From the NCBI RefSeq assembly GCF_003350325.1, contig NZ_QLYZ01000020.1, positions 32,022-96,021 of the forward strand: a DNA stretch of 64,000 nt, read 5' to 3'. The notes below the pieces were generated by a model. It was not told where the DNA came from. It saw only the letters and a list, made by a program, of their open reading frames with translations, and did not search any database. Every line of letters starts with the position of its first letter. The first letter of the stretch is position 1. Of this stretch, positions 19,418 to 32,495 are shown piece after piece. The position numbers and the translations under genes are program-made. The DNA comes from Vibrio rhodolitus. GTDB taxonomy: Bacteria; Pseudomonadota; Gammaproteobacteria; Enterobacterales; Vibrionaceae.

Positions 19418-19718
19418 GACGTTACCTTATCAATAGAGACGAACACAAAATAACCAGTTACACCCACAGCAGCAACACACCTAAAACGTATTGCAAAACA
19501 GGTATTTATATTATTATTAACAGCAGAGGTAAGTTTGACCTACCAGAAACGTCGCTTTGTCACAGCGAACCGTCACAACCTCGAACTGAGTCGAAAATAA
19601 TCTGCCATCTTGTTAGAAAATTACCACATACCGAAATGATCTCGTCCGATTCAACAAGAAAAGGAAAATGCGAGTCGATTAAAATTCTGCTCAACTCGCA
19701 CAACCTGATCCGCTAGCG
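19418..19718. other. Intergenic region between the SBP gene and mneA
   Basis: 301 bases holding the SBP promoter (AT-rich part about 19500-19540) and, next to the mneA stop, a loose minus-strand hairpin GCGAGT/ACTCGC (19671-19701) that may end the mneA transcript. No gene seen. Confidence 0.5.
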
Positions 19719-20273
19719 TTAAAAAAACGCAGCCGCGATGGCAAGCGCAAAGAAGAGCACCGCGCTGATCTTGCGAATCAGTGCCAAAGGAAGCTTATCC
19801 GCAGACATCTTACCCATGAGCACCACCGGCACATTAGCGACCATCATGCCGAGCGTGGTACCGACAATCACCATCATCAGTGCATCAGCATATTGCGCGC
19901 CCAAAATAGAGGTAGCGATCTGAGTTTTATCGCCAATTTCAGCGATAAAGAACGCAACAAAACTGGTCACAAAAGCGCTTTTGCCACAATAAGTTTGCTC
20001 GTCATCAAGCTTATCTGGGATCAATACCCAGCCAGCCATCAACAGAAAGCTAATCGTCACAACCCAACGCAGAATATCTGGTGAAAGGTAATCGGCAATC
20101 ACAACGCCTAACCAAGCGGCTAAAGCATGATTTGCTAAGGTCGCGAAGAGAATCGCGAGGATAATTGGAATCGGTTTACGATAACGACTGGCAAGAACCA
20201 GCGACAATAGCTGGGTTTTGTCGCCGATCTCAGCGATCGCAACCGTAGTTAAAGATAGTGCTAATACACTCAC
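19719..20273 (-). CDS. mneA: Manganese exporter of the UPF0016/GDT1 family
   Basis: Integral membrane exporter of the TMEM165/GDT1 family, shown in Vibrio cholerae (MneA) to expel excess manganese. The 184-aa protein has the two inverted signature motifs EIGDKTQ at residues 15-21 and 112-118, each within a three-helix half, and about six membrane helices. The start is GTG at 20273. The 5' side has two unusual hairpins (see findings), so regulation at the RNA level is possible but unproven. Confidence 0.9.
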   Translation of the reverse strand: MSVLALSLTTVAIAEIGDKTQLLSLVLASRYRKPIPIILAILFATLANHALAAWLGVVIADYLSPDILRWVVTISFLLMAGWVLIPDKLDDEQTYCGKSAFVTSFVAFFIAEIGDKTQIATSILGAQYADALMMVIVGTTLGMMVANVPVVLMGKMSADKLPLALIRKISAVLFFALAIAAAFF

Positions 20274-20768
20274 AACATGCTCATTGCGAGGCGGGGATTA
20301 TAGTTTTTATAACCATAGACAAACCTCACGCCCCACCCCGGTTCGTGATGATTTGTCTAAGGTCTTGCTAAACTTGCCAAGGGTGGCAAGTCTTGGACGC
20401 CATGGTGATTTTGCACCAATTATGTTGACGAACAAACTCACTCACCAGACGGTGATTTAAGTAAGCTACTCCCCAAAGACGGCGCAATTCTAACCATCCA
20501 CGCGCCGATGCTCAAGTACCGTTTTGTAAGCAAAAATCACCTGTAGAAGGCAATTTTGCGCTCAAATAGCCAAATATGTCGATAATTAGGCAAACTTAGC
20601 CAGTCTGGCTATGAAATAAGCAAGATTAGCTCTACTCCCACGTACAATATCTGGGTATACTTGATTGTTATTTTATTCAACCGTCATTACTCCCAAACGT
20701 CAGTGCTGAGGTCGCAAACCTCACCCAAGATGCCATGCGAGTAATTAGAGAATCGCGCGAAACGACTT
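20274..20768. other. Intergenic region between mneA and glyQ
   Basis: 495 bases between divergent genes. On the mneA side lie an AGACAAA/TTTGTCT stem (20317-20358, with an inner TCACG/CGTGA pair) and a perfect CTTGCCA/TGGCAAG hairpin (20373-20390). The right half (20630-20768) should carry the glyQ promoter; TACAAT at about 20643 is a candidate -10. No protein gene is convincing. Confidence 0.5.
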
Positions 20769-21686
20769 ATGCAAAAATACGATATCAAAACCTTCCAGGG
20801 AATGATCCTCGCGCTGCAGGATTATTGGGCTCAAAATGGTTGCACCATTGTTCAACCGCTAGATATGGAAGTGGGTGCGGGTACCTCTCATCCAATGACC
20901 TGTCTACGAGCGCTTGGCCCAGAGCCAATGTCTACAGCTTACGTACAACCTTCTCGTCGTCCAACTGATGGTCGTTACGGTGAAAACCCTAACCGTCTAC
21001 AGCACTACTACCAATTCCAAGTAGCGCTAAAACCATCACCAGACAATATCCAAGAGTTGTACCTAGGTTCTCTAGAAGTACTTGGTATTGACCCACTAGT
21101 ACACGACATTCGTTTCGTGGAAGACAACTGGGAAAACCCAACACTAGGCGCATGGGGTCTAGGCTGGGAAGTATGGCTAAACGGTATGGAAGTAACTCAG
21201 TTTACTTACTTCCAACAAGTTGGCGGTCTTGAATGTAAACCCGTTACCGGTGAAATCACTTACGGTATCGAGCGTCTAGCAATGTACATCCAAGAAGTAG
21301 ACTCTGTTTACGATCTCACTTGGAACATTGCGCCAGATGGCAGCAAGGTTACTTACGGTGATATCTTCCACCAAAACGAAGTTGAGCAATCAACTTACAA
21401 CTTTGAACACGCTGACGTAGATTTCCTATTTGGTTTCTTTGAACAGTGTGAGAAAGAGTGTCAAAACCTACTTGCACTTGAAACGCCGCTTCCGCTTCCT
21501 GCATACGAGCGCATTCTAAAAGCAGCACACGCGTTTAACCTACTGGATGCTCGCAAAGCAATCTCAGTAACTGAACGTCAACGCTACATCCTGCGCATCC
21601 GTAACCTGACTAAGTCAGTAGCAGAAGCATACTACGCATCGCGTGAAGCACTAGGCTTCCCAATGTGTAAAAAAGAACAAGCGTAA
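20769..21686 (+). CDS. glyQ: Glycyl-tRNA synthetase alpha subunit
   Basis: The 305-aa catalytic subunit of the bacterial alpha2-beta2 glycyl-tRNA synthetase, class II fold. It forms glycyl-adenylate and charges tRNA-Gly together with GlyS. Recognisable parts are [14 protein letters not shown] at the N-terminus, [10 protein letters not shown], and [19 protein letters not shown], the motif 2 region. The beta-subunit gene follows after 14 bases. The codon usage (many CTA, GTA) is that of well-expressed Vibrio genes. Confidence 0.97.
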   Translation: MQKYDIKTFQGMILALQDYWAQNGCTIVQPLDMEVGAGTSHPMTCLRALGPEPMSTAYVQPSRRPTDGRYGENPNRLQHYYQFQVALKPSPDNIQELYLGSLEVLGIDPLVHDIRFVEDNWENPTLGAWGLGWEVWLNGMEVTQFTYFQQVGGLECKPVTGEITYGIERLAMYIQEVDSVYDLTWNIAPDGSKVTYGDIFHQNEVEQSTYNFEHADVDFLFGFFEQCEKECQNLLALETPLPLPAYERILKAAHAFNLLDARKAISVTERQRYILRIRNLTKSVAEAYYASREALGFPMCKKEQA

Positions 21687-21700
21687 GGGGTAGTAAGAAC

Positions 21701-23767
21701 ATGGCAAAAGAATTTCTAATCGAGCTAGGTACTGAAGAACTGCCACCAACGCAACTTCGCACTCTGGCTGAAGCATTCGCAGCAAACTTTGAAGCTGAAC
21801 TGAAAGGTGCTGAGCTAACGCACGAAGGCGTAAAATGGTACGCAGCACCTCGTCGTCTCGCGCTTAAAGTGGCAGCACTGGCAGAAAACCAAGCAGACAA
21901 GATCGTTGAAAAACGTGGTCCTGCGGTATCTGCAGCATTTGATGCAGAAGGTAACGCAACCAAAGCCGCTCAAGGTTGGGCACGTGGTTGTGGTATCACC
22001 GTTGAACAAGCTGAACGCATGGTAACGGACAAAGGCGAATGGCTACTGTTCAAACAAGAAGTAAAAGGCCAACCAACTGCGGATATCGTGGTTGAACTAG
22101 CAGCAAAAGCGCTAGCAGGTCTGCCAATTGCAAAACCTATGCGTTGGGGCAACAAAACGACTCAGTTTATCCGCCCAGTAAAAACACTCACGATGCTAAT
22201 GGGTAGCGACCTTATTCAAGGTGAAATCCTAGGCGTAGCTTCTGATCGCGTTATCCGTGGTCACCGCTTTATGGGTGAGCGCGAGTTCACTATCGATTCT
22301 GCAGAGCAATACCCGGCACTTCTAGAAGAGCGCGGTAAAGTGATGGCAGATTACGAAGCGCGTAAAGCTATCATTCTTGCTGACGCACAAAAAGCGGCAG
22401 CGGCAATCGGCGGTATCGCTGATCTAGAAGATGACCTAGTCGAAGAAGTGACTTCTCTGGTTGAATGGCCAGTGGTACTAACCGCTAAGTTCGAAGAAGA
22501 GTTCCTGAAAGTGCCGGCTGAAGCATTGGTTTACACCATGAAAGGCGACCAAAAGTACTTCCCAGTTTACGATGAAAACAAGAAGCTACTACCTAACTTC
22601 ATCTTCGTGTCTAACATTGAATCGAAAGAGCCTCGTTACGTGATTGAAGGTAACGAGAAAGTGGTTCGTCCACGTCTTGCTGATGCTGAGTTCTTCTTCA
22701 ACACTGACCGTAAGAGCAAGCTAGTCGATCGTCTGCCAATGCTAGAAAACGCGATTTTCCAACAGCAACTTGGCACCATCAAAGACAAAACCGATCGCAT
22801 CACTGAACTGGCTGGCTACATTGCTGAGCAAATCGGTGCGGACGTTGAGAAATCAAAACGCGCAGGTCTGCTAGCAAAATGTGACCTAATGACATCAATG
22901 GTATTCGAATTTACCGATACTCAAGGTGTTATGGGCATGCACTACGCTCGCCATGACGGTGAAGCGGAAGAAGTAGCAGTGGCACTGAACGAGCAATACA
23001 TGCCTCGTTTCGCTGGTGATGACCTACCATCAAACGGTGTATCAGCAGCGGTTGCTATGGCAGACAAGCTAGACACTATCGTCGGTATCTTCGGTATCGG
23101 TCAAGCGCCAAAAGGTTCTGACCCATTTGCACTGCGCCGCGCATCTCTAGGTGTACTGCGTATTATCGTTGAATACGGTTACAACCTAGACCTAGTAGAC
23201 CTAGTAGCGAAGGCGAAGTCACTGTTCGGCGAGCGTTTAACTAACGACAACGTTGAGCAAGAAGTGATTGAGTTTATGCTTGGTCGTTTCCGTGCATGGT
23301 ACCAAGATGAAGGTTTTAGCGTTGACATCATTCAAGCGGTATTGGCACGTCGTCCAACTAAACCAGCTGACTTTGACCAACGTGTTAAAGCGGTTTCTCA
23401 CTTCCGTGAACTGGAAGCGGCAGAAGCACTGGCAGCGGCGAACAAACGTGTAGGTAACATCCTAGCGAAATTCGATGGCGAGCTAGCCGCAGAAATCGAC
23501 CTTGCGTTACTGCAAGAAGATGCGGAAAAAGTACTGGCTGAAAACGTGGAAGTGATGACTGAAGCGCTGGAACCAGCATTTGCAACCGGTAACTACCAAG
23601 AAGCACTAAGCAAGCTAGCAGACCTTCGTGAGCCGGTTGATGCGTTCTTCGACAACGTAATGGTTATGGCAGATGATGAAGCGCTGAAGACGAACCGTCT
23701 AACGCTACTGAACAACCTACGTAACCTGTTCCTACAGATCGCAGATATCTCATTACTGCAAAAGTAA
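21701..23767 (+). CDS. glyS: Glycyl-tRNA synthetase beta subunit
   Basis: The 688-aa beta subunit binds tRNA-Gly and completes the heterotetramer with GlyQ. It begins [16 protein letters not shown], the family hallmark, and carries an HD-like middle part ([11 protein letters not shown] around residue 410) and a C-terminal anticodon-binding domain of the arginyl type. AAGGGGT lies just before the start. It ends the operon at a strong terminator. Confidence 0.97.
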   Translation: MAKEFLIELGTEELPPTQLRTLAEAFAANFEAELKGAELTHEGVKWYAAPRRLALKVAALAENQADKIVEKRGPAVSAAFDAEGNATKAAQGWARGCGITVEQAERMVTDKGEWLLFKQEVKGQPTADIVVELAAKALAGLPIAKPMRWGNKTTQFIRPVKTLTMLMGSDLIQGEILGVASDRVIRGHRFMGEREFTIDSAEQYPALLEERGKVMADYEARKAIILADAQKAAAAIGGIADLEDDLVEEVTSLVEWPVVLTAKFEEEFLKVPAEALVYTMKGDQKYFPVYDENKKLLPNFIFVSNIESKEPRYVIEGNEKVVRPRLADAEFFFNTDRKSKLVDRLPMLENAIFQQQLGTIKDKTDRITELAGYIAEQIGADVEKSKRAGLLAKCDLMTSMVFEFTDTQGVMGMHYARHDGEAEEVAVALNEQYMPRFAGDDLPSNGVSAAVAMADKLDTIVGIFGIGQAPKGSDPFALRRASLGVLRIIVEYGYNLDLVDLVAKAKSLFGERLTNDNVEQEVIEFMLGRFRAWYQDEGFSVDIIQAVLARRPTKPADFDQRVKAVSHFRELEAAEALAAANKRVGNILAKFDGELAAEIDLALLQEDAEKVLAENVEVMTEALEPAFATGNYQEALSKLADLREPVDAFFDNVMVMADDEALKTNRLTLLNNLRNLFLQIADISLLQK

Positions 23768-24085
23768 TCGACTCCAAGAATTGAGAGCCGATCGCTAAGA
23801 TAGCAAAAGGGAAGCCAATGGCTTCCCTTTTTTATTGCTTACGACCACCAGCCAATCCGCATTCATTTCCTCTCCCGTATTTCATGCTTATTAAGCTTGG
23901 TTTGATTAAATAGTTTCTAACTAGACTATCTATAAGCAGAGAAAAGCACTTTTCTCTTATCTTGTGCAAATTTGTGCTTTGCGTCTCAAAGCCATTGCGG
24001 TATGTTCAAGGATTACTCGATTCGTCAGCAATGTACTGACGCCATACACATGAAAGCAAACACAATGTACTAGGTCTAACAAAGC
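23768..24085. other. Intergenic region between glyS and avtA
   Basis: 318 bases. The first part holds the glyS terminator; the rest is AT-rich and should contain the avtA promoter. No further gene or clear motif seen. Confidence 0.5.
23805..23833 (+). terminator. glyS terminator
   Basis: AAAAGGGAAGCC, short loop, GGCTTCCC and six T residues, 38 bases after glyS. Confidence 0.9.
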
Positions 24086-25339
24086 ATGCAATTCTCAAAA
24101 TTTGGTGAAAAATTTAATCAGTATTCCGGTATCACGCAGTTAATGGACGATTTGAATGATGGTCTGCGCACACCAGGCGCCATCATGCTCGGAGGGGGCA
24201 ACCCAGCCGCCATTCCTGCCATGCTCGACTACTTTCATCAAGCCAGTGAGAAAATGCTCGCCAATGGCGAACTGGTCGCCGCCCTCGCCAACTATGATGG
24301 TCCTCAGGGCAAAGACAGCTTTGTGAAAGCACTGGCTAACTTACTTAAACAGACTTATGGCTGGGATATCAGCGAAAAGAACATCAGCCTAACCAATGGC
24401 AGCCAAAGCGGCTTCTTCTATCTGTTTAACTTGTTAGCGGGCAAACAACCAAACGGGTCACACAAGAAAATCCTGCTACCACTGGCGCCGGAATACATCG
24501 GCTACGGTGATGCAGGTATCGATGAAGATATCTTCGTCTCTTACCATCCGGAGATAGAGCTACTTGATGATGGTCTATTTAAATACCATGTCGACTTTGA
24601 ACAGCTAACCATCGATGACTCTATCGCCGCAATCTGTGCATCACGCCCAACCAACCCAACCGGCAATGTCCTGACCGATGAAGAGATCCATAAGCTGGAT
24701 AAACTGGCACGCCAGCATAATATTCCACTGATCATCGATAACGCCTACGGCTTACCGTTCCCGAACATCATCTTTGAAGATGTCGAACCGTTTTGGAATG
24801 ACAACACCATTTTGTGTATGAGCCTATCGAAACTTGGTTTGCCCGGTGTGCGATGTGGGATTGTGATTGCCAGCGAAGCGATCACCGAAGCGATGACCAA
24901 TATGAATGGCATTATTAGCTTAGCACCGAGCAGTGTTGGTCCCGCTTACGCTAACCATATGATTGAAAATGGTGATCTGCTTAAACTCAGCACTGAGGTG
25001 ATTAAACCTTTTTATCGCCAAAAAGCGCTGCGTGCGGTTGAGCTGCTGCAACAAGCCATCACAGATCCTCGCTTTAAAATTCATAAGCCGGAAGGGGCGA
25101 TCTTCTTGTGGCTGTGGTTTGATGAACTGCCAATTACCACTATGGAACTGTATAAGCGCCTGAAAGCGCGTGCGGTTCTGATTGTTCCGGGAGAATACTT
25201 CTTTATTGGTCAAGAAGGCGACTGGGACCACGCTCACCAATGCTTGCGTATGAACTACGTGCAAGACGATGAGATGATGCAAAAAGGTATCGCGATTATC
25301 GCAGAAGAAGTGGTAAAAGCTTATCGTGAAGGTAAGTAG
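24086..25339 (+). CDS. avtA: Valine-pyruvate aminotransferase
   Basis: Fold type I PLP aminotransferase that exchanges the amino group between valine and pyruvate (alanine), a side route in branched-chain and alanine metabolism. At 417 aa it matches the AvtA size. MLGGGNPAAIP at the N-terminus, the PLP lysine K249 in MSLSKLGLPG and CLRMNYVQ near the C-terminus are typical. The start has only a weak AGG upstream. Single gene with its own terminator. Confidence 0.93.
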   Translation: MQFSKFGEKFNQYSGITQLMDDLNDGLRTPGAIMLGGGNPAAIPAMLDYFHQASEKMLANGELVAALANYDGPQGKDSFVKALANLLKQTYGWDISEKNISLTNGSQSGFFYLFNLLAGKQPNGSHKKILLPLAPEYIGYGDAGIDEDIFVSYHPEIELLDDGLFKYHVDFEQLTIDDSIAAICASRPTNPTGNVLTDEEIHKLDKLARQHNIPLIIDNAYGLPFPNIIFEDVEPFWNDNTILCMSLSKLGLPGVRCGIVIASEAITEAMTNMNGIISLAPSSVGPAYANHMIENGDLLKLSTEVIKPFYRQKALRAVELLQQAITDPRFKIHKPEGAIFLWLWFDELPITTMELYKRLKARAVLIVPGEYFFIGQEGDWDHAHQCLRMNYVQDDEMMQKGIAIIAEEVVKAYREGK

Positions 25340-25395
25340 GCTCACCAGCTAAGTGGCTATTCTGTTTAGAATCTCGGTTTTAGAAATCCAAAACT

Positions 25396-25424
25396 AAAAA
25401 GAGCGCCCATCTGGCGCTCTTTCT
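25396..25424. terminator. Bidirectional terminator between avtA and ibpA
   Basis: AAAAAGAGCGCC, CATCT loop, GGCGCTCTTTCT between two convergent genes. Confidence 0.85.
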
Positions 25425-25452
25425 CATTCTATAACCGTGTATGGCTATCTGA

Positions 25453-25890
25453 TTAATTATTTTCAATCAGGCTGTTGCCACCGATAGCAATCTTACGTGG
25501 TTGCATTGCTTCTGGAATTTCGCGAACTAAATCGATATGAAGTAGACCGTTTTCCATTGAAGCCCCAACAACTTTCACGTAATCTGCCAATTGGAATTTA
25601 CGCTCGAAATCGCGCTCTGCAATGCCTTGGTAAACGTAGTTTTTACCTTCTTCCGCTTTACGCTCACCTTTAACAATCAACATATTTTCGTTTTGAGTCA
25701 GATCTAACTGCTCTTCAGCAAAGCCTGCCACCGCCATAGTAATACGGTAGTTATGCTCGTCTTTTTGCTCGATGTTGTATGGAGGGTAACCGCCAGAAGT
25801 GTTTTTCGCAGAGCTTGCTTCCATCAGGTTGAACAGACGGTCGAAGCCAATTGCATTACGGTATAGTGGTGAGAAATCTACATTACGCAT
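25453..25890 (-). CDS. ibpA: Small heat-shock protein IbpA/Hsp20
   Basis: ATP-independent holdase that binds unfolding proteins during heat stress and hands them to DnaK/ClpB. The 145-aa protein has the alpha-crystallin domain (about 35-125) with [13 protein letters not shown] at its start, and the C-terminal IxI-type anchor RKIAIGG near 133-139. Only one small Hsp gene is seen, as in other Vibrio, rather than the ibpAB pair of enterobacteria. The 5' leader folds as a ROSE thermometer that hides the ribosome binding site. Confidence 0.95.
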   Translation of the reverse strand: MRNVDFSPLYRNAIGFDRLFNLMEASSAKNTSGGYPPYNIEQKDEHNYRITMAVAGFAEEQLDLTQNENMLIVKGERKAEEGKNYVYQGIAERDFERKFQLADYVKVVGASMENGLLHIDLVREIPEAMQPRKIAIGGNSLIENN

Positions 25891-25980
25891 AATCCTATCC
25901 TCTTATTAAGCAATAGTCTTAGCCCGGATGAGGGTCATCCACATGGCGCATTTATGCAAGAAAGCGCCGAGCTAAGGGAT
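25891..25980 (-). promoter_or_regulatory. ROSE-like RNA thermometer in the ibpA leader
   Basis: In the transcript, the final hairpin pairs CUAUU-G-CU with AGGAUAG: U-A, U-G, a bulged G, C-G, U-A, which is the conserved UUGCU/AGGA pairing of ROSE elements and covers the Shine-Dalgarno AGGA. Upstream, CUUAGC pairs with GCUAAG and encloses two more hairpins, GGCGC/GCGCC and GGAUGA/UCAUCC. Heat should melt the weak last stem and free the start. Architecture and position match known ibpA thermometers. Confidence 0.85.
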
Positions 25981-26089
25981 TCGATGATTCATTCCTCTGA
26001 CCTACTCTTTAGGTTCGGGGACATGATGTCGAATCTAGGGTCAAGTTGTGTGCTAATTTGAGTATCCTCTCCTGAGCGATCTCATTTAG

Positions 26090-26330
26090 CGATTCCAGAG
26101 GCGCTGCACTTCTCTTGTTGAGCAAGTTAGCCATCCCTCTTCATAATTAGATATAAGGTCAAAAGATCGGCTTTCAAGGGATCGGCTAAAAATATTTTTT
26201 AGATCCCCGACTCGGTCGTCCCTCCCTCTCGAGGATGACGCTCTAAGATTATGATAAATAAAGCCCAATCTTTCTAACGATGTCATATTCTCGAAGCGAA
26301 GCGTTCCCGCATCTCAATTCTTTATCATAA
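26090..26330. repeat. Probable dispersed Vibrio intergenic repeat
   Basis: Non-coding segment with features of short dispersed repeats: GATCGGCT twice (26165-26172 and 26180-26187), GATCCCCGACTCGG next to CGTCCCTCCCTCTCGAGG, and GAGATGCGGGAACGC at the right end on the minus strand. Its minus-strand frame reads like the spurious SSSRGRDDR peptides I associate with such repeats in Vibrio genomes. No other copy is in this window, so family membership is from memory. Confidence 0.45.
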
Positions 26331-26342
26331 CGATCGCCCAAT

Positions 26343-26373
26343 AAAAAACGCAGACATTACTGTCTGCGTTTTT
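26343..26373 (-). terminator. gyrB terminator
   Basis: AAAAACGCAGACA, short loop, TGTCTGCGTTTTTT on the minus strand, about 25 bases after the gyrB stop. Confidence 0.88.
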
Positions 26374-26396
26374 AAATTTAGACGACAAATTAGCGT

Positions 26397-28817
<2,421 letters not shown>

Positions 28818-28831
28818 TTATCTTCCGCTAT

Positions 28832-29911
28832 TTATAGTTGCTCTATTGTGCCATGTTCCACATGGAACATCTTGCCTTTATCGTCGTACATATCGGCAAT
28901 TTGACCCTCAGTAATAGAGCTTACAAAAACTTGAGCCCCCGTCTCTTTCAAGCAATCAGCAAGACGCTTGCGACGTTGACTATCTAATTCCGATGCAAAG
29001 TCATCAATTAAGTAAATGCATTGCTTTCCGGTCATTTCGGTAAGGAGCTGCCCTTGCGCCACGCGCAGAGCACACACCATCAGTTTTAACTGACCACGTG
29101 AAAGCACATCTTCTACTGGTGTACCGTTCACTTTTATGCGCAAATCGGCTTTATTAGGTCCACTAAAGGTGTAACCTAACGCTTGATCGCGCTCGAAGTT
29201 CTTTTCGAGGATTTGTTGATAAGGCGTATCCTTATCCCACCCACGATAATACTTCAATTGAATCTCAAATTCTGGCAAAAATGCTCCGCAGATCTGCTCT
29301 GCTTTGACACACATCTGCTCTACATAGCGCGCACGCCATTGGCTAATGTTCTCAGCCAAACGTGCCATTTCTTGGTCCCAATAGCTAAGTTCACGATAGC
29401 TACGAGCCGTTTTCAATAACGCGTTACGCTGCTTATTCAGACGACGGAATCGTCCCCATGCATCATAAAATGCCGATTCGGAGTGAAACACACCCCAATC
29501 GATAAAAGCACGGCGATGTTTAGGACCATCGGTCAACAAATCAAACCCTTCAGGGTGGATAAGTTGCAGCGGCAGCACTTGAGCCAGTTGCGCTAACTTT
29601 TGCCCAGATTGACCGCCTATTTTAACCTCTGTTGTGCCGTCGCGCTGCTTATTAATCCCAATCGGTAGCTCAAATTGATCCGAGTTCAAAAAACGGCCGT
29701 GAACAAACAACTCATCACATTCATTTTGGATCACACGTCCAGTTAAACTGCTTTTAAAAGAACGCCCATGTCCGAGCAAATAGATCGCTTCGAGGACGCT
29801 GGTCTTACCGCTACCGTTAGGACCAATAAGAAAGTTAAAGCCTGCTGATAGTTGGATATCACAGGCTTCAATATTGCGAAATTGCTTAATAATAAGGCGA
29901 GATAGCGGCAT
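28832..29911 (-). CDS. recF: DNA replication and repair protein RecF
   Basis: SMC-like ATPase that with RecO and RecR loads RecA at gapped DNA. The 359-aa protein has Walker A GPNGSGKT at residues 30-37, an ABC signature near LSRGQLKLM and the Walker B/D-loop [11 protein letters not shown]. It starts one base after the dnaN stop. The C-terminal MFHVEHG is encoded by a parS-like 16-mer (see separate entry). Confidence 0.96.
   Translation of the reverse strand: MPLSRLIIKQFRNIEACDIQLSAGFNFLIGPNGSGKTSVLEAIYLLGHGRSFKSSLTGRVIQNECDELFVHGRFLNSDQFELPIGINKQRDGTTEVKIGGQSGQKLAQLAQVLPLQLIHPEGFDLLTDGPKHRRAFIDWGVFHSESAFYDAWGRFRRLNKQRNALLKTARSYRELSYWDQEMARLAENISQWRARYVEQMCVKAEQICGAFLPEFEIQLKYYRGWDKDTPYQQILEKNFERDQALGYTFSGPNKADLRIKVNGTPVEDVLSRGQLKLMVCALRVAQGQLLTEMTGKQCIYLIDDFASELDSQRRKRLADCLKETGAQVFVSSITEGQIADMYDDKGKMFHVEHGTIEQL
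28854..28869. other. parS-like site inside the recF 3' end
   Basis: TGTTCCACATGGAACA differs from the Pseudomonas-type ParB site TGTTCCACGTGGAACA by one central base, and from the general TGTTnCACGTGAAACA by two. It lies about 13.9 kb from parB and 11 kb from oriC, inside the distance where chromosomal parS sites cluster. Whether ParB binds is unknown. Confidence 0.4.
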
Positions 29912-29912
29912 G

Positions 29913-31013
29913 CTAGAGTCGGATCGGCATCACCACGTACAGAGCGCTGTCGTCGTCGGCGTTTTCAATCAACGCACTGGCATTGGCATCTGACATGGAA
30001 ATACGCACTTTTTCACAGCGCAGCGTATTCAAGACATCAAGTACATAACTTACGTTGAAACCGATTTCGATCGCATCACCGTCAAAGTTGACGTCCAACA
30101 TCTCTTCCGCTTCTTCTTGCTCAGGGTTGTTGGCAGTAATGCGCATCTCGTTGTCGGCAAGATTCACGCGCACACCGCGGAATTTCTCATTCGACAGAAT
30201 AGCCGCGCGCGAGAATGCTTGGCGCAGTTCATCACAGTTCGCTTCTAACGTTTTGGTGGTGCTTTGTGGCATTACTCGGCGGTAGTCAGGGAAACGACCA
30301 TCAACCAGTTTAGAGGTGAAAACAAAGTTATTCACTTCTGCACGCACGTTCGAGCTACCAATTTGCAAAACCACTGGCTGCTCTGGCGCATCCAACAGCT
30401 TAACCAGCTCTTGCACACCTTTACGCGGCACGATGATTTGCTTAGTCGCAAAATCAGCCCCAAGAGAAACCAGTGATACCGCCATACGGTGACCATCGGT
30501 TGCCACACTACGCAAAGTGGTGCCATCGATTTCAAACAGCATGCCGTTAAGGTAGTAACGTACGTCTTGGTTCGCCATTGAGAATTGAGTTTTCTCAATC
30601 AGACCACGCAGTTCAGCTTGGGTCAGTGACACTTCAACTTCACTTTGCCAATCTTCAATATTTGGAAAATCGTTCGCAGGTAGGGTTGCCAGTGAAAAAC
30701 GGCTACGACCTGAGCGAACTTGCACGCGATCGCCTTCCAAGACGAAAGTGATCACTGAATCGTCTGGCAGACCACGGCAGATATCAAGAAACTTACGTGA
30801 TGGCACAGTAATGCTGCCCGCTTCGAAATCCCCTTCAAGGGTCACTCGGCTGATCAGCTCAACTTCCAAATCGGTTGCGGTCATTGATAAGGTATTTTCT
30901 TCAACCTTGATCAATAGGTTACCAAGAATTGGTAACGTAGGTCGGCCGCCCAAAGCACCCGACACTTGTTGAAGTGGTTTCAGTAGATGACTGCGTTCAA
31001 TGGAAAATTTCAT
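29913..31013 (-). CDS. dnaN: DNA polymerase III beta clamp
   Basis: Sliding clamp that encircles DNA and tethers polymerase III. The 366-aa length is that of the E. coli clamp, with three similar domains. [21 protein letters not shown] at the start is shown here only as the first residues [10 protein letters not shown], and the C-terminal [10 protein letters not shown], which forms part of the partner-binding cleft, is typical. It lies 75 bases after dnaA and one base before recF. Confidence 0.98.
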   Translation of the reverse strand: MKFSIERSHLLKPLQQVSGALGGRPTLPILGNLLIKVEENTLSMTATDLEVELISRVTLEGDFEAGSITVPSRKFLDICRGLPDDSVITFVLEGDRVQVRSGRSRFSLATLPANDFPNIEDWQSEVEVSLTQAELRGLIEKTQFSMANQDVRYYLNGMLFEIDGTTLRSVATDGHRMAVSLVSLGADFATKQIIVPRKGVQELVKLLDAPEQPVVLQIGSSNVRAEVNNFVFTSKLVDGRFPDYRRVMPQSTTKTLEANCDELRQAFSRAAILSNEKFRGVRVNLADNEMRITANNPEQEEAEEMLDVNFDGDAIEIGFNVSYVLDVLNTLRCEKVRISMSDANASALIENADDDSALYVVMPIRL

Positions 31014-31088
31014 AATGCGCTCTTGTTTGAATTCTTGATGGCGTTTAGCTCTATAGCCAATACTAGCAACTGATAAGAATACAGCGAA

Positions 31089-32495
31089 TTAAGAAGAAAG
31101 GGTACGAATCAAGTTCGAGTAATCTTCTTTAATATCGTGACTCTCTTCGCGCAGTTGCTCAATCTTACGACATGCATGCAGTACCGTCGTATGGTCACGA
31201 CCACCAAACGCATCGCCAATTTCTGGCAAACTGTGGTTGGTTAGCTCTTTGGCTAGTGCCATCGCCAACTGACGAGGACGTGCAACCGAACGCGATCGGC
31301 GTTTAGACAGTAAATCAGCCACTTTAATCTTGTAGTATTCCGCGACCGTCTTTTGAATATTATCAATCGTCACCAGCTTTTCTTGCAGAGCCAGTAAGTC
31401 ACGCAGCGCTTCACGCACAAAATCAATCGTGATTGGACGACCGGTAAAGTTCGCATTAGCGATCACACGGTTTAGCGCACCTTCAAGCTCACGAACGTTT
31501 GAGCGCAGACGTTTAGCAATAAAGAATGCCACTTCATCCGCCAAATGAATTTGGTGATCTTCGGCTTTCTTCATCAAGATAGCGACGCGCGTTTCCAGTT
31601 CAGGCGGCTCGATCGCAACCGTCAAACCCCAACCAAAACGCGATTTTAGACGATCTTCAACCCCGCTGATCTCTTTTGGATAGCGATCTGAGGTCAAAAT
31701 GATCTGTTGATTACCTTCAAGCAATGCGTTGAAAGTATGGAAAAATTCTTCTTGAGAACGCTCTTTGTTAGCAAAGAACTGAATATCATCGATAAGCAGC
31801 GCATCTACACTGCGGTAGTAGCGTTTGAACTCTTCAATCGCGTTGTTTTGCAGTGCTTTTACCATGTCTTGCACAAAACGTTCCGAGTGCATGTACACCA
31901 CTTTGGCATTTGGCTTGTTATCAACAATCGCGTTGCCAACCGCATGCAATAAGTGGGTTTTACCAAGACCGGTGCCGCCATATAGGAACAGTGGGTTGTA
32001 TGCCGCACCTGGGTTATCAGCGACCTGACGTGCTGCAGCCAAACCCAGTTGGTTCGACTTACCTTCAACAAAGTTATTGAACTTGTGTTTTGGGTTCACG
32101 TTCGAGCGGTGGTTGATGTTTGCCATCGCTTGCGCATCATCGTCCCACGTTTTGTGTACTGGCTTGCGCGCTTGCAGTTGTGCTGGCGCTGAAGATTCCG
32201 CTGCCACATCCGCAGGTGTGCGCTTTGGTGCCGGAGTTGGCGCAGCCACACGGCGGCTACCCACTTCAAAACGTAGATTCGGGATATCGTTACCACAGTA
32301 CTCTTGCAGTAGACGGTTGATGCTATTTAGGTACTTATCGCGCACCCAATCCAAAACAAATCGGTTTGGTGCAAACAAAGTGAGTGTATTGTCATTAAGC
32401 TCCGCTTGTAACGGACGTACCCACATACTGAATTCTGTAGCTGGTAGCTCTTCTTGAAGCTGTTGCAGGCATTGCAACCAAAGCGAAGATGACAC
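31089..32495 (-). CDS. dnaA: Chromosomal replication initiator DnaA
   Basis: Initiator ATPase that binds the oriC boxes and opens the DUE. The 468-aa protein has the N-terminal DnaB-interaction domain (1-80), a variable Pro/Ala-rich linker (85-115), the AAA+ domain with Walker A GGTGLGKT at 173-180 and Walker B LLIDDIQF, and the C-terminal helix-turn-helix with the DnaA signature [15 protein letters not shown]. The start [13 protein letters not shown] is canonical. Its own leader carries DnaA boxes, which suggests autoregulation. Confidence 0.98.
   Translation of the reverse strand: MSSSLWLQCLQQLQEELPATEFSMWVRPLQAELNDNTLTLFAPNRFVLDWVRDKYLNSINRLLQEYCGNDIPNLRFEVGSRRVAAPTPAPKRTPADVAAESSAPAQLQARKPVHKTWDDDAQAMANINHRSNVNPKHKFNNFVEGKSNQLGLAAARQVADNPGAAYNPLFLYGGTGLGKTHLLHAVGNAIVDNKPNAKVVYMHSERFVQDMVKALQNNAIEEFKRYYRSVDALLIDDIQFFANKERSQEEFFHTFNALLEGNQQIILTSDRYPKEISGVEDRLKSRFGWGLTVAIEPPELETRVAILMKKAEDHQIHLADEVAFFIAKRLRSNVRELEGALNRVIANANFTGRPITIDFVREALRDLLALQEKLVTIDNIQKTVAEYYKIKVADLLSKRRSRSVARPRQLAMALAKELTNHSLPEIGDAFGGRDHTTVLHACRKIEQLREESHDIKEDYSNLIRTLSS

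Larger units (their letters stand above)
25981..26396. other. Intergenic region upstream of ibpA and downstream of gyrB
   Basis: Holds the ibpA promoter area (26000-26060, with CTTGACC and CCCCGAAC on the minus strand, which resemble heat-shock promoter halves but are spaced too widely at 18 bases), a probable dispersed repeat and the gyrB terminator. Confidence 0.5.

Noticed and set aside
20281..20460. yybP-ykoY manganese riboswitch before mneA
   Set aside because: The conserved GGGGAGUA-type core could not be placed; only the hairpins are reported.
25990..26055. Heat-shock sigma factor promoter for ibpA
   Set aside because: CTTGACC and CCCCGAAC are present but 18 bases apart, longer than the usual 13-14; not listed as a promoter.
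26086..26286. 66-residue protein upstream of gyrB
   Set aside because: The frame lies inside the probable dispersed repeat and reads like the spurious peptides found in such repeats.
29080..29115. CACGTG motif in recF as a second parS site
   Set aside because: Only about 11 of 16 positions match the consensus; similar weak matches occur in yidC and glmU by chance.
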